A stretch of 64,000 bases of DNA from JAJTHC01 sp044358835. Lineage in GTDB: Bacteria; Cyanobacteriota; Vampirovibrionia; Vampirovibrionales; JAJTHC01. The notes under the pieces were generated by a model. It made no database searches. It was not told where the DNA came from and saw only the letters and a list, made by a program, of their open reading frames with translations. Positions 7,788 to 16,309 of the stretch are shown here, one piece after another. Made by a program: the position numbers and the translations under genes. The DNA is taken from NCBI GenBank assembly GCA_044358835.1, contig JBIKNF010000005.1:49651-113650 (forward strand), written 5' to 3'. Position 1 is the first letter of the stretch; each line of letters begins with the position of its first letter.

Positions 7788-10073
7788 ATGTTCATGAAAT
7801 ATCCTTCAAAATCCCGCCCAAACGCAAAAGGCAAACGGCCAAACACAACGGGGCGTTTCGCCTATGGGCGCCAAAAAAAGAAGTCGTTTTCCCTATTTCC
7901 TGTTTTAATGGCTGCTGTCATTATTGTGGGGGGGCTGTATTGGCTCTTGAATTACGGCAATAGCTCGCAATTTCCCTTGCTTTCGTGGTTAGGGGGCCAA
8001 GTGAGTGTGTATAGACCCACCCCCAAGCTGAATCAAAGCGAAGTGCGCCAACTGTACCTTCAAGCCCTTGAAGCCCAAAAAGCGGGCGAAGTCGATTTGG
8101 CCATTCGACTTTTTTTAGAACTAGAAGACAGTTACCCAGGGCTTTCTAATGTCATTTCATGGCATTTGGCGGAATTGTACCAGCTTAAGCCCAATGAAGG
8201 CTTGGTGCAAATCCGCCTTAAAAAGCTCGAATCCATGGCGTTACAACCTGAGTTTCAAGCCAAGGTGTTATACGCGCTGATGAAGTCGCATATTCGCGCA
8301 GGCCAAGCGGATTTAGCCAAACAAAAAATCGAAGCGCTTCAACAAAAGTTTGCCGAAACCGACTACGGCAAGGCCTCTAAGTACTTTCAAGGGTTCTTGG
8401 CCTTGAATCAGTATGACGCGCTGTGGAAGCAGGCACACCCTGAAGGGGACTTGAAAAAAGCCCCGCTGCCCAGTCAAGTGGTGTCGTGGTGGAAGGCGTA
8501 TCTTACTAGTTCCCCCACCGGGACCTTTGCCATGGAAATTATCAATACCTTCAAGGCGCGCGGGCATTCGCCTTCTGTAGAAGAAATGAATCGCTATATT
8601 CAAGCCTATATTGCCGCTGGTGAATATGGCAACGCCTTTAAGGTGGCGCAAATGCGGGCGTTTCAAGTGAAAGTGGCGGGCATCGATGTGCTAAAAGCCT
8701 ACTTGAGTCAAGGCAAAAAAGCCCCTGCCCTAGATTTACTCAATGCGTGGATCGGCCCCTATCGCTTTGAAAATGAAGGCCTTCAAGCGGTGTTGGCGGG
8801 GTTGTTTCCGCTTAAATCTGCCAGTAAAGAAGGGCTTGTGGCCTTAAAGCGCTTGCATGGCTTTGCAAATCCCGCCAATAAAGAAGCCGTTTTATGGCAT
8901 TTAAGTCAGTACGACTGGCAACATCAAGCCACTTACTATCAACAATTCGCCAAACGCTACCCCAATTCACGCTTTTCGCCCTTTGTGCAGGCGGAACTTA
9001 TTCGTTTTGACTTTGTGGCACAACGGCTGAAAGACTTGCCTCGCCACGCCTCGATCTACTTAAAGCGCTTTCCTGAAAGCCTAGAAGCCCCCGATGTATT
9101 GCTCTGGAAGGCCTTGGCCGAAGATTATTTATATGAACTAAAAGAAAGTCGAAAAAGTTTAGAACGTCTTTTAAAAGACTACCCTTTTACGTATAGTGCC
9201 TTTCGTGCCAATCATCTTTTATATGGAAAAAAAGACCCCTATTCCTTCAAGCCCATTTGGGCGAAGGAAACGCTCCCCTTCATTACCAATAGCCTGAACG
9301 TTTCTGCGGATTGGCTGAACGATTATGCCGAAGAATCGGGCGATTTACCCCCCATTTTGGTGGCCCAATTACAAGAACTCGCCGAAATCAAAGCCCATGA
9401 TGACGTGTTTTTATTGCTTGAAATGAGCCTTAAACCCAATTCCCCTCATCTGGATCCCCTAAAAAGCTGGGCCTATTTGCTAGACGGCCAGCTGGATCGA
9501 AGCATTCGCACCATCAAACATAGCCTCAATAATTTAGACTCCCCCAAAACGCGCCAAGAACGCTACGAACTTTCCCCTTCGTTGCGTAAACTCTTGTTCC
9601 CCATTCACTACCCCAACTTCATTCAACAGTACGCCGAAGAAGCGGGTGTTTCGCCCTTTTTGGTGTTGGGTTTAATTCGTCAAGAAAGTTCCTTCAACCC
9701 CAATAGTTTAAGCGGTTCAAGTGCGGTGGGCTTAATGCAACTGTTGGTACCCACCGCGCAAGATATGATACTCCCTTCAGAAAAGGCAGTGGTCAGTAAA
9801 CTTGCGCTCATGGATCCTGAAACCAACATTCAGCTAGGCACGCGTTATTTGGCTTACTTGAATAAGCGTCTGGCCAACGATCCGTTGCTTGTGGTGGCCA
9901 GTTATAATGCGGGGCCCAATGCCGTGGCACGCTGGGCCAACAAACGCCTGTCGCTTCTGCGTCAAAAACCCGATGTATTTGTCGAACAGATTCCCTATGA
10001 TCAAACCCGCCATTATGTGCATCATGTGTTTGAAGGCATGTGGAATTACTACCAGCTTTACAATCTCAATTAG
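7788..10073 (+). CDS. membrane-anchored lytic transglycosylase (SLT domain) with TPR-like region
   Basis: A soluble-lytic-transglycosylase-type murein enzyme of 761 residues. A basic N-terminus is followed by one membrane segment (about 36-56, FPVLMAAVIIVGGLYWLL). The middle (about 75-560) is helical and TPR-like, resembling the superhelical part of Slt70. The C-terminal catalytic domain (about 610-755) has GLIRQESSFNP with catalytic Glu at about residue 633, then SSAVGLMQLL and VASYNAGPNAV. It cleaves the glycan strand of peptidoglycan with formation of 1,6-anhydro ends. The single anchor places it on the outer face of the inner membrane. Confidence 0.88.
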   Translation: MFMKYPSKSRPNAKGKRPNTTGRFAYGRQKKKSFSLFPVLMAAVIIVGGLYWLLNYGNSSQFPLLSWLGGQVSVYRPTPKLNQSEVRQLYLQALEAQKAGEVDLAIRLFLELEDSYPGLSNVISWHLAELYQLKPNEGLVQIRLKKLESMALQPEFQAKVLYALMKSHIRAGQADLAKQKIEALQQKFAETDYGKASKYFQGFLALNQYDALWKQAHPEGDLKKAPLPSQVVSWWKAYLTSSPTGTFAMEIINTFKARGHSPSVEEMNRYIQAYIAAGEYGNAFKVAQMRAFQVKVAGIDVLKAYLSQGKKAPALDLLNAWIGPYRFENEGLQAVLAGLFPLKSASKEGLVALKRLHGFANPANKEAVLWHLSQYDWQHQATYYQQFAKRYPNSRFSPFVQAELIRFDFVAQRLKDLPRHASIYLKRFPESLEAPDVLLWKALAEDYLYELKESRKSLERLLKDYPFTYSAFRANHLLYGKKDPYSFKPIWAKETLPFITNSLNVSADWLNDYAEESGDLPPILVAQLQELAEIKAHDDVFLLLEMSLKPNSPHLDPLKSWAYLLDGQLDRSIRTIKHSLNNLDSPKTRQERYELSPSLRKLLFPIHYPNFIQQYAEEAGVSPFLVLGLIRQESSFNPNSLSGSSAVGLMQLLVPTAQDMILPSEKAVVSKLALMDPETNIQLGTRYLAYLNKRLANDPLLVVASYNAGPNAVARWANKRLSLLRQKPDVFVEQIPYDQTRHYVHHVFEGMWNYYQLYNLN

Positions 10074-10138
10074 GATTTATATGCTTTTATGAATCGTTTA
10101 TTGCTTTCGTTTTTTTGGACTTCCCTTTTCCTTTTGAC

Positions 10139-10363
10139 GCTGGTGATGTCAGAGACCTTTGCTCCGCCAAACCGCCATAATGGCGGTCTACATTATAGCT
10201 TGTCTATAAATGGGAGGAAATTACTAATCACCTCTAAAGGCGGCTTAAGGGAGGGAGGGTCTTGGTCGCCCCCCTCCCTTAAGAATCCCACCCCTCTCGC
10301 TTTCCCTTCGTTCCTGCCGTCCGCAAAATGTCTCGGAAGCCTCGCATTTAGTGCGCCGTCGGC
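10139..10363 (+). repeat. dispersed hairpin-rich intergenic element, copy 1 (variant)
   Basis: Related to the copies at 15994, 53126 and 60349. It has the left motif CAGAGACCTTTGCTCCGCC, the middle motif CACCTCTAAAGGCGG, a purine-rich/pyrimidine-rich stem and the right motif CCGTCCGCAAAATGTCT. Unlike the others, the second arm of the left hairpin is replaced by about 55 bp that contain the palindrome ACCGCCAT-A-ATGGCGGT. It fills the gap between the transglycosylase and purL. A short frame starting at 10089 with a hydrophobic start runs into it and is probably not a gene. Confidence 0.7.
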
Positions 10364-10425
10364 AAGTTTATTATTTGCATTTCTATCTTTACAGTTTTAG
10401 AATAAATTAGGAAGTATACAGATCT

Positions 10426-12735
10426 ATGACAACCACAAGCGCGAAAGAATCAAACACGCCTTTAGAAAGTCAGCTCAAGGCGTTAAATGTGCGACCTTCT
10501 GAATATTACTTGATTTGCCGTGGCTTGGGACGTGAACCTAATTTTACTGAACTGTGCATGTTTTCCGCCTTATGGAGCGAACATTGTGCGTATAAGCATT
10601 CTCGGCACCTACTCAAAACTCTGCCCACCCAAGGCCCCGCTGTGTTGCAAGGCCCTGGAGAAAATGCCGGCATTATTGATTGTGGGGATGGCTTTCATGT
10701 GGCGTTTAAGGTAGAAAGTCACAACCACCCCACGTATGTGGAACCCTTTCAAGGCGCCGCCACAGGCGTAGGCGGTATTTTAAGAGACATTATTACCATG
10801 AACGCTCGCCCCATTGCGAATTTAAACGCCCTGCGTTTTGGGGAACTTCATCACAGTCCGCAAGCGTCTGAAAATCGGCGGCGGCTCAAGGGCGCCGTGG
10901 CAGGCATTGCCCATTACGGCAATTGCATGGGTATTCCCACCATTGGCGGAGACCTCTTTATTCACCCTAGCTATGCGGGCAATCCGCTGGTGAACGCCAT
11001 GGCCATTGGTCTTATGGAAGCAGGGGGCATCATGCCCGCAGGCGCTCAGGGGGTGGGGAATCCCGTGTTGTACGTGGGTTCACCTACGGGTAAGGATGGC
11101 ATGGGAGGCGCGTCTTTTGCGTCTAAAGCGCTTGATGAAAACGCGTCTGCCAGTGATCGGCCTGCCGTTCAGGTGGGGGATCCGTTTGCGGAAAAATGCT
11201 TGATGGAAGCGTGCTTAGAAGCCTTTGCCACTGGGCTTGTGGTGTCTGCTCAAGACATGGGTGCTGCGGGCTTAACCTGTGCCACGGCTGAAATGGCCGC
11301 CAAAGGCGATAAAGGTATGCGCATTGATTTAGATCTGGTGCCAGCGCGTGAAGCCAACATGCACGCGTGGGAATATCTGTCTTCAGAAAGTCAAGAACGC
11401 TTTTTATTCGTGCTTGAAAAAGGCCAAGAAGCACCTGTACTGGATATTTTCAAAAAATGGCAAGTCCCCGCGGTGATTATTGGCGAAGTGCTGGAAGAAG
11501 AACGCATTGAAGTGTGGCATCATGGAAAAAAAATAGTCGATGTGCCCGCAAAATTACTCACGGATGATGCCCCCACCTATCCGCCTGATTTTGAGGTAAA
11601 AGAGTCGTCCGAATCCAAGACGCGTCGCTTAAAACGGGCGGAAGACGGCCTAAGCGATCTACGCTTAGCAGATCTTCCTAACGTCCTAGAAAGCCTGATG
11701 GCAGCCGCTAACATCGCCGATCGCTACCCCATTTATGAGCAGTACGATCGCCACGTCAAACTCAACACCCACCTCACTTCAGACCATAACACCGCAGGCT
11801 TAATTCGCTTGCATCAGCCGAATAACGCCCACTCCTTAAGCGCCCCCGCTTCAAAAGCGCTCGCCGCCACCCTAGATGGCAACCCCCTTCATGTGTGGTT
11901 GAATCCTTACGAAGGCAGTAAAGGCATTGTGGCTGAAGCCTTGAGAAACATTGTCTGTACAGGTGCAACGCCTTCTGCGGTCACAAATAACTTGAACTTT
12001 GGCAACCCTGAAACGCCGTTGGTGGCCTTTCAATTGGCTGAAAGCGTGCGCGGCATTAAAGACGCCTGCCTTGCCTTTAAAACCCCTGTAACCGGCGGAA
12101 ATGTGAGCCTCTACAACACCAACGGCACTGAAGCGATTTTGCCTTCGCCCACGCTGGGTATGGTCGGCGTGTTGGAAGAGGTTTCCCTTGCGCTGACGCC
12201 CGTGTTTAAGCAGGCGGGCGATGTTGTCGCCATTTTAGGGCGTTTTGCACCATCCTTAGGGGGGAGCGTGTACCAAGCTCAGCAAACAGGTCACACCTAT
12301 GGGGAACCGCCCACGGTGGATTTAGAAACTGAAGCGCGTTTGGCGGAGTTCATCACGCAAGTGTTGGTGCCAAAACGCCTATTCAACAGCCTTCAAGACG
12401 TTTCTTCAGGCGGATTGCTCCCCACTTTGGTGGAATCGTGTTTTGGTTTTAGGGCCTTGTCTCAAGGCGTTTCGCTGGATGTAACGCCTCTTGTGCAGGC
12501 GGTGCAGCGTCTGGATGTGGCGTGTTTTGGCGAAACCCACGGGACTTATCTGCTTAGTGCGACCCCTGACGCCTTTGCACAAATCGAAACCTTGACCCAA
12601 GACTCAGGCCTTGCCCTGATTCGCTTAGGCCATACCCAAAGCGCCCATGACGGGCTTGAACTTGGCTATTTAGGGGAATCCGTGCGGGTGGACTTGGCTG
12701 GTTTACTTCAAGCGTATAGTGGTTTTGAGTTCTAG
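10426..12735 (+). CDS. purL: phosphoribosylformylglycinamidine synthase subunit PurL
   Basis: Fourth step of purine synthesis: converts FGAR to FGAM using ATP and ammonia from PurQ. At 769 residues it is the small-type PurL that works with separate PurS and PurQ, which are not in this window. Landmarks are the N-terminal FTELCMFSALWSEHCAYKHS, the VESHNHPTYVEPFQGAATGVGGI segment (ATP and substrate site), GGDLFIHPSYAGNPL, and the second half NLNFGNPE followed by TGGNVSLYN. The gene stands alone behind repeat copy 1. Confidence 0.95.
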   Translation: MTTTSAKESNTPLESQLKALNVRPSEYYLICRGLGREPNFTELCMFSALWSEHCAYKHSRHLLKTLPTQGPAVLQGPGENAGIIDCGDGFHVAFKVESHNHPTYVEPFQGAATGVGGILRDIITMNARPIANLNALRFGELHHSPQASENRRRLKGAVAGIAHYGNCMGIPTIGGDLFIHPSYAGNPLVNAMAIGLMEAGGIMPAGAQGVGNPVLYVGSPTGKDGMGGASFASKALDENASASDRPAVQVGDPFAEKCLMEACLEAFATGLVVSAQDMGAAGLTCATAEMAAKGDKGMRIDLDLVPAREANMHAWEYLSSESQERFLFVLEKGQEAPVLDIFKKWQVPAVIIGEVLEEERIEVWHHGKKIVDVPAKLLTDDAPTYPPDFEVKESSESKTRRLKRAEDGLSDLRLADLPNVLESLMAAANIADRYPIYEQYDRHVKLNTHLTSDHNTAGLIRLHQPNNAHSLSAPASKALAATLDGNPLHVWLNPYEGSKGIVAEALRNIVCTGATPSAVTNNLNFGNPETPLVAFQLAESVRGIKDACLAFKTPVTGGNVSLYNTNGTEAILPSPTLGMVGVLEEVSLALTPVFKQAGDVVAILGRFAPSLGGSVYQAQQTGHTYGEPPTVDLETEARLAEFITQVLVPKRLFNSLQDVSSGGLLPTLVESCFGFRALSQGVSLDVTPLVQAVQRLDVACFGETHGTYLLSATPDAFAQIETLTQDSGLALIRLGHTQSAHDGLELGYLGESVRVDLAGLLQAYSGFEF

Positions 12736-12782
12736 CGTTTGCTGAAGTTTTAGTTTGTTTTTTAAAAGCTTTTTAAACGAAA

Positions 12783-12890
12783 CTAAATTTTAGTTTTCTT
12801 TCGTTTTAGGGGTATTTCTTTAGTTTCTTTCGTTTTCTTTATTTTCTTTCGTTTTGGAGATAATTTTCTTTAGCTTTTCTTTCGTTTACG
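12783..12890. repeat. T-rich stretch with four copies of TTTCTTTCGTTT
   Basis: Between the convergent ends of purL and tsaB. The 12-mer TTTCTTTCGTTT occurs at 12795, 12824, 12843 and 12876 with irregular spacing, preceded by an AAACTAAA/TTTTAGTTT hairpin. The hairpin plus T-rich tail could end purL transcription; the repeated 12-mer has no obvious role. Confidence 0.6.
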
Positions 12891-12910
12891 CCTTTTGACT
12901 CATCGCGTTT

Positions 12911-13639
12911 TCAAGCGTTTGAATAGTCCCACTTAAACTCAGGCGCAGGCTTGGGGTTTGGCGTGATGCTCGGTTCCTGCAGGTATAGGGCATCCAACAG
13001 GTGCCACGGGGTGGGGGCTATTTCAAAGAGTTCTGCCGCACGCCACAAGGCCAAAGGCCGATTTGCAAGCAACGTGGCTTCATCTAAACTGGGGGTAAGG
13101 CCCGTATAACGGCCCAACACCGTCGAATTGGCCACGTACAAGGTGTGCGGATCCAGTGCATTAAAAACGGCTTCATCCCCCAAAAGTTCAGGGGGGGCTT
13201 GCACCTGCCACCCCTTCAACGAAGTTCGCTCAAAAATCGCGCGGTATTGCTGAAAACGGCGGGCATCAAATCCCACACACACGCGATCAACACGCAAAGA
13301 ATGAGACGCTTCTAACAACGCCATTTTCCACTGAAAGCGATTGACGGTATACAGTTCAAGAGTCGGCAAAAACTGCCCCAAGCACCGCACCATGCTCAAA
13401 GAAGCCCTTAAGCCCGTGAAGCTCCCTGGGCCGATGTTGAGGTAAACACGACTTAAATCGCCTAGCATGGTGTGAGATTGCGCCAAGGCTTCTTTCAACA
13501 ACGGCACCAGTAAGGCCGAATGCGTCCACTGTTGAGCCACTGGAGCTTGATGCGTAAAAAGTGCGTGCTTACGCTCAAGTTCAAACAACGCAAAATGTAA
13601 CGCAAAATCAGCGGTATCCACACACAACACGGTTTTCAT
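12911..13639 (-). CDS. tsaB: tRNA threonylcarbamoyladenosine biosynthesis protein TsaB
   Basis: Partner of TsaD in making t6A37 in ANN-decoding tRNAs. The 242-residue protein starts with the actin-like fold motif VLCVDTAD and has the family signature NIGPGSFTGLRASLSMVRCLG at about residues 69-89. TsaB is the inactive TsaD paralogue that dimerises with it. It overlaps tsaE by four bases (ATGA), so the two are translationally coupled and together supply two of the four t6A proteins; tsaD and tsaC are elsewhere. Confidence 0.9.
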   Translation of the reverse strand: MKTVLCVDTADFALHFALFELERKHALFTHQAPVAQQWTHSALLVPLLKEALAQSHTMLGDLSRVYLNIGPGSFTGLRASLSMVRCLGQFLPTLELYTVNRFQWKMALLEASHSLRVDRVCVGFDARRFQQYRAIFERTSLKGWQVQAPPELLGDEAVFNALDPHTLYVANSTVLGRYTGLTPSLDEATLLANRPLALWRAAELFEIAPTPWHLLDALYLQEPSITPNPKPAPEFKWDYSNA

Positions 13640-14121
13640 CTCAACGCTTCCTTTAAGGCCGTAACGGCTTGAAGGCCCTGTTTAGAAACCCCTGTAAAAC
13701 GGTACCTGCGGGCTTCTTCGGCCACTGTAATATCTAATTGAAGATCCACCGTCTGCGCGAAACGTGGGATCCGACTGGCCCATTCCACCCACACCCACAT
13801 GGGGCGCTGTGCCCTGTGCTCTTCTAGTTCAGCCACCACACTTTCAGCAGAAGCGTCGTCTAAACGGTAAAAATCCGCATGAATTAAGCCTGCCTGAGCG
13901 TCCGCTTCCTGCGGATGCCGATACACGTTCATCAACACAAAACTAGGACTCGTCACCCGCGCTTGTAGCCCTAGGGCCTCGGCAAAATGGCGGGTTAACG
14001 TCGTTTTACCCGCGCCCAAGTCGCCGTCTAACGCAACGGTTAAGGGCGTTTGGCTCGATTGAAGTAGGACATCACAAAGGTCGGGCAAATCGACTTCAGA
14101 TGCAGAATGTTCAAAATACAT
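13636..14121 (-). CDS. tsaE: tRNA threonylcarbamoyladenosine biosynthesis ATPase TsaE
   Basis: 161 residues with the P-loop GDLGAGKTTLTRHFAEALG at about 33-51, the SPSFVLMNVY segment and HADFYRLDD (Walker B-like) near 80, all typical of TsaE (YjeE). It is the ATPase that resets the TsaB-TsaD complex. First gene of the tsaE-tsaB pair, divergent from efp. Confidence 0.92.
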   Translation of the reverse strand: MYFEHSASEVDLPDLCDVLLQSSQTPLTVALDGDLGAGKTTLTRHFAEALGLQARVTSPSFVLMNVYRHPQEADAQAGLIHADFYRLDDASAESVVAELEEHRAQRPMWVWVEWASRIPRFAQTVDLQLDITVAEEARRYRFTGVSKQGLQAVTALKEALR

Positions 14122-14234
14122 TTTGAGGTTTCCAAATTCAAAACTTTTATGTTAGACTACATAAATCATATATCAAACATAGTGCTACGCCTATTTTTAC
14201 CCTGCCGTAGCAAAGTCATTGGAGACGAGAAAGC

Positions 14235-14801
14235 ATGATGTCTGTAGTATCCACCAACGATTTTAAAACAGGCTTAACCTTAGAAATTGACGGCAACTTA
14301 TGGCAAGTGGTAGAATTTTTACATGTCAAACCCGGTAAGGGCGCGGCGTTTGTGCGTTCCAAATTAAAAAATGTGTTGACGGGTCAGACACTGGAAAAAA
14401 CCTTTCGTGCGGGTGAAAAAGTCGAAACCGCCCACCTTGAAAAAAGCGATATGGCCTTTCTCTTCACTGATGGCAACGACTACACGTTTATGGACAACAA
14501 CACCTTTGACCAACTCAATGTGTCTGCTTCCATGATTGGGGATGGCATTAAATACCTAAAAGAAAATATGAATTGCTACATTGTGCGCCACAACGGCAAA
14601 GTCGTGATGGTGGAAACCCCCACGCACGTGGAACTTGAAGTGGTCAATACCCCCCCCAATGACAAGGGCAACACTTCTTCCGGCGGGTCAAAACCCGCGG
14701 AACTTGAAACAGGCGCCGTGGTAAACGTCCCCTTCTTTATTGTTAATGGTGACAAAATCCGTGTGGACACCCGCACCAACAGTTACTTAGAACGCGCGTA
14801 G
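14235..14801 (+). CDS. efp: elongation factor P
   Basis: EF-P enters the ribosomal E site to relieve stalling at polyproline. The 188-residue protein has the three-domain layout with the tip loop KPGKGAAF at about residues 30-37, so the modified position is a Lys. The C-terminal domain ends with NGDKIRVDTRTNSYLERA. An insertion-like KGNTSSGGS sits in domain II. Two adjacent ATGs follow GGAGACGAGAAAGC; either could be used. The many polyproline tracts in the proteins of this window would need EF-P. Confidence 0.96.
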   Translation: MMSVVSTNDFKTGLTLEIDGNLWQVVEFLHVKPGKGAAFVRSKLKNVLTGQTLEKTFRAGEKVETAHLEKSDMAFLFTDGNDYTFMDNNTFDQLNVSASMIGDGIKYLKENMNCYIVRHNGKVVMVETPTHVELEVVNTPPNDKGNTSSGGSKPAELETGAVVNVPFFIVNGDKIRVDTRTNSYLERA

Positions 14802-14816
14802 AAAGGAAGTACTTTC

Positions 14817-15848
14817 ATGATTCGGATTGCAATTTTAGGAGCGGGTGGCTTGGGCCGTGGTATGGCAAAAGTCATTGAAGCGCGAAAAGGCTTTCAATTG
14901 GTGGCCTTGGCAGACAGGCTCGGCTATGCGTACAACCCAGCGGGGATTGCTTCGGCGGTGTTGGGGGCTGATTTAGAAAGCGTGGCTCATTTACCTGAAG
15001 GCCTTTCTAGTGAAGAAGCGATTCTTGAGCTGATGCAAGCCCATGGAAGCGACATTGACGGCATTTTTATGGCATTGCCCAACTTGCCAGTGGATTTCTT
15101 TGCCAAGACGATTGAGCGTATCGCCACAGAAACGCCCTTTCAAGGCGTGGTGGTGGACGCCCTAAAGCGCACCAAAGCGGTTGAACTTTTACTGCCTTTA
15201 CATGAACGCTTACAAGAACAAAACATTACGTATGTAACGGGTTGCGGGGCCACACCCGGATTTCTAACCACTGTGGCAGCCGTTGCGGCACAATCGTTTG
15301 CGGAAATTACCGCCATTGACATTTACTTTGGGGTGGGCGTAGATGGCTGGGAAAAGTACCGTGCGACTGTGCGTGAAGACATCTTACATTTGCCCGGCTA
15401 CACCGCTGAAATCGTGGCCCAAATGAGCGATGAAGACATTAAAGCGTTGTTGGACGCGCGCGGGGGCATTATTGAACTGGTGAACATGGAACATGCCGAT
15501 GACATTATTTTAGAACTCGCGGGCGTGTGCGATCGTTCAAAAATCACGGTGGGCGGAAAAGTCGATGTTCGTCATGCGAAAAAGCCGTGTTCCACAACCG
15601 TCAGCGTCAAAGGTATTACCGCATTTGGTCAAGCCACGCAACACCAGTTTATTGTGGGCGATGAAACCACGATGGTGGACAACGTCTGTGGGCCAGCCTT
15701 AGGGTTTATGGCGCGTGCGGTGGAAATGCACAATCACCATTTAACGGGGTTGTTTACTTCGGCGGATTTAATGCCCAAGACTTCGGCAGAAGGCTTGCGT
15801 TTAAAGGCCAATGAATTGACGCGTCAAGACGACTTACTGTTGGTCTAG
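14817..15848 (+). CDS. saccharopine dehydrogenase-like NAD(P)-binding oxidoreductase
   Basis: 343 residues with an N-terminal Rossmann motif ILGAGGLGRGMAKV, then DALKRTKAVE, YVTGCGATPGFLT, MEHADDIILELAGVC and VGDETTMVDNVCGPALGF. From memory these blocks match an oxidoreductase family common in cyanobacteria and usually labelled saccharopine dehydrogenase-like; its substrate is not known to me. It starts 15 bp after efp with its own AGAAAGGAAG site, so it is probably cotranscribed. A terminator follows. It is the best lineage marker in the window. Confidence 0.8.
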   Translation: MIRIAILGAGGLGRGMAKVIEARKGFQLVALADRLGYAYNPAGIASAVLGADLESVAHLPEGLSSEEAILELMQAHGSDIDGIFMALPNLPVDFFAKTIERIATETPFQGVVVDALKRTKAVELLLPLHERLQEQNITYVTGCGATPGFLTTVAAVAAQSFAEITAIDIYFGVGVDGWEKYRATVREDILHLPGYTAEIVAQMSDEDIKALLDARGGIIELVNMEHADDIILELAGVCDRSKITVGGKVDVRHAKKPCSTTVSVKGITAFGQATQHQFIVGDETTMVDNVCGPALGFMARAVEMHNHHLTGLFTSADLMPKTSAEGLRLKANELTRQDDLLLV

Positions 15849-15872
15849 TGTTCGAAAGATAAAAGAGGCGAT

Positions 15873-15900
15873 GAGGCTATTTTAGGAGCCTCGGTTTTTT
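15873..15900 (+). terminator. intrinsic terminator of the efp operon
   Basis: GAGGCT (15873-15878) pairs with AGCCTC (15887-15892), followed by GG and six T. The sequence leading into it (TAGTGTTCGAAAGAT) is also found at 280-294 after the M48 gene. Confidence 0.75.
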
Positions 15901-15993
15901 CCTTCGGGCGTGTTCATAGACGTATAGTGTTTTCTATTTAAGAAGTGGTAGTCTTGAGAATCTTTGTACTTTTGGGTTTCTCGCTCCGTTTTG

Positions 15994-16243
15994 AGCTGGT
16001 CGGTCGTCAGAGACCTTTGCTCCGCCAAAGGTCTCCAACACCTCTAAAGGCGGTTTAAGGAGGGGGAAGAGAAGGAAGTTGTTGCGGCTCTCCTTCTCTT
16101 CCCCCCTCCTTAAAAATCCACCCCCTATCTCATCCTCTTCGCTTGCTCCACTTATTCCTGTGGGACGTCCGCAAAATCGCTCGGGGATTCGCAGTGCGCT
16201 CACCCGCTCGGATTTAGTGCTTGGACGCCTGCTGGTGCAACGA
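15994..16243 (+). repeat. dispersed hairpin-rich intergenic element, copy 2
   Basis: Full-length copy. Left hairpin AGAGACCTTTG/CAAAGGTCTC, then ACACCTCTAAAGGCGG, a long purine-rich stem of GGAGGGGGAAGAG type closed by its pyrimidine complement, then GACGTCCGCAAAATCGCTCGG, CGCAGTGCGCTCACCCGCT and the right end TTGGACGCCTGC. The right part matches copy 4 best. No frame in it looks coding. Confidence 0.85.
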
Positions 16244-16309
16244 GTTTAAACATCCACTTTTATACTATTTCTATAAAACACTATAAACCACACTGGGGCG
16301 GACACGTCT

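Noticed and set aside
10089..10400. Open frame with a hydrophobic start (MNRLLLSFFWTSLFLL) after the transglycosylase
   Set aside because: From 10139 it runs through repeat element copy 1, has no ribosome site of quality and no protein-like sequence after the first 20 residues. At most the start of a gene destroyed by the element.
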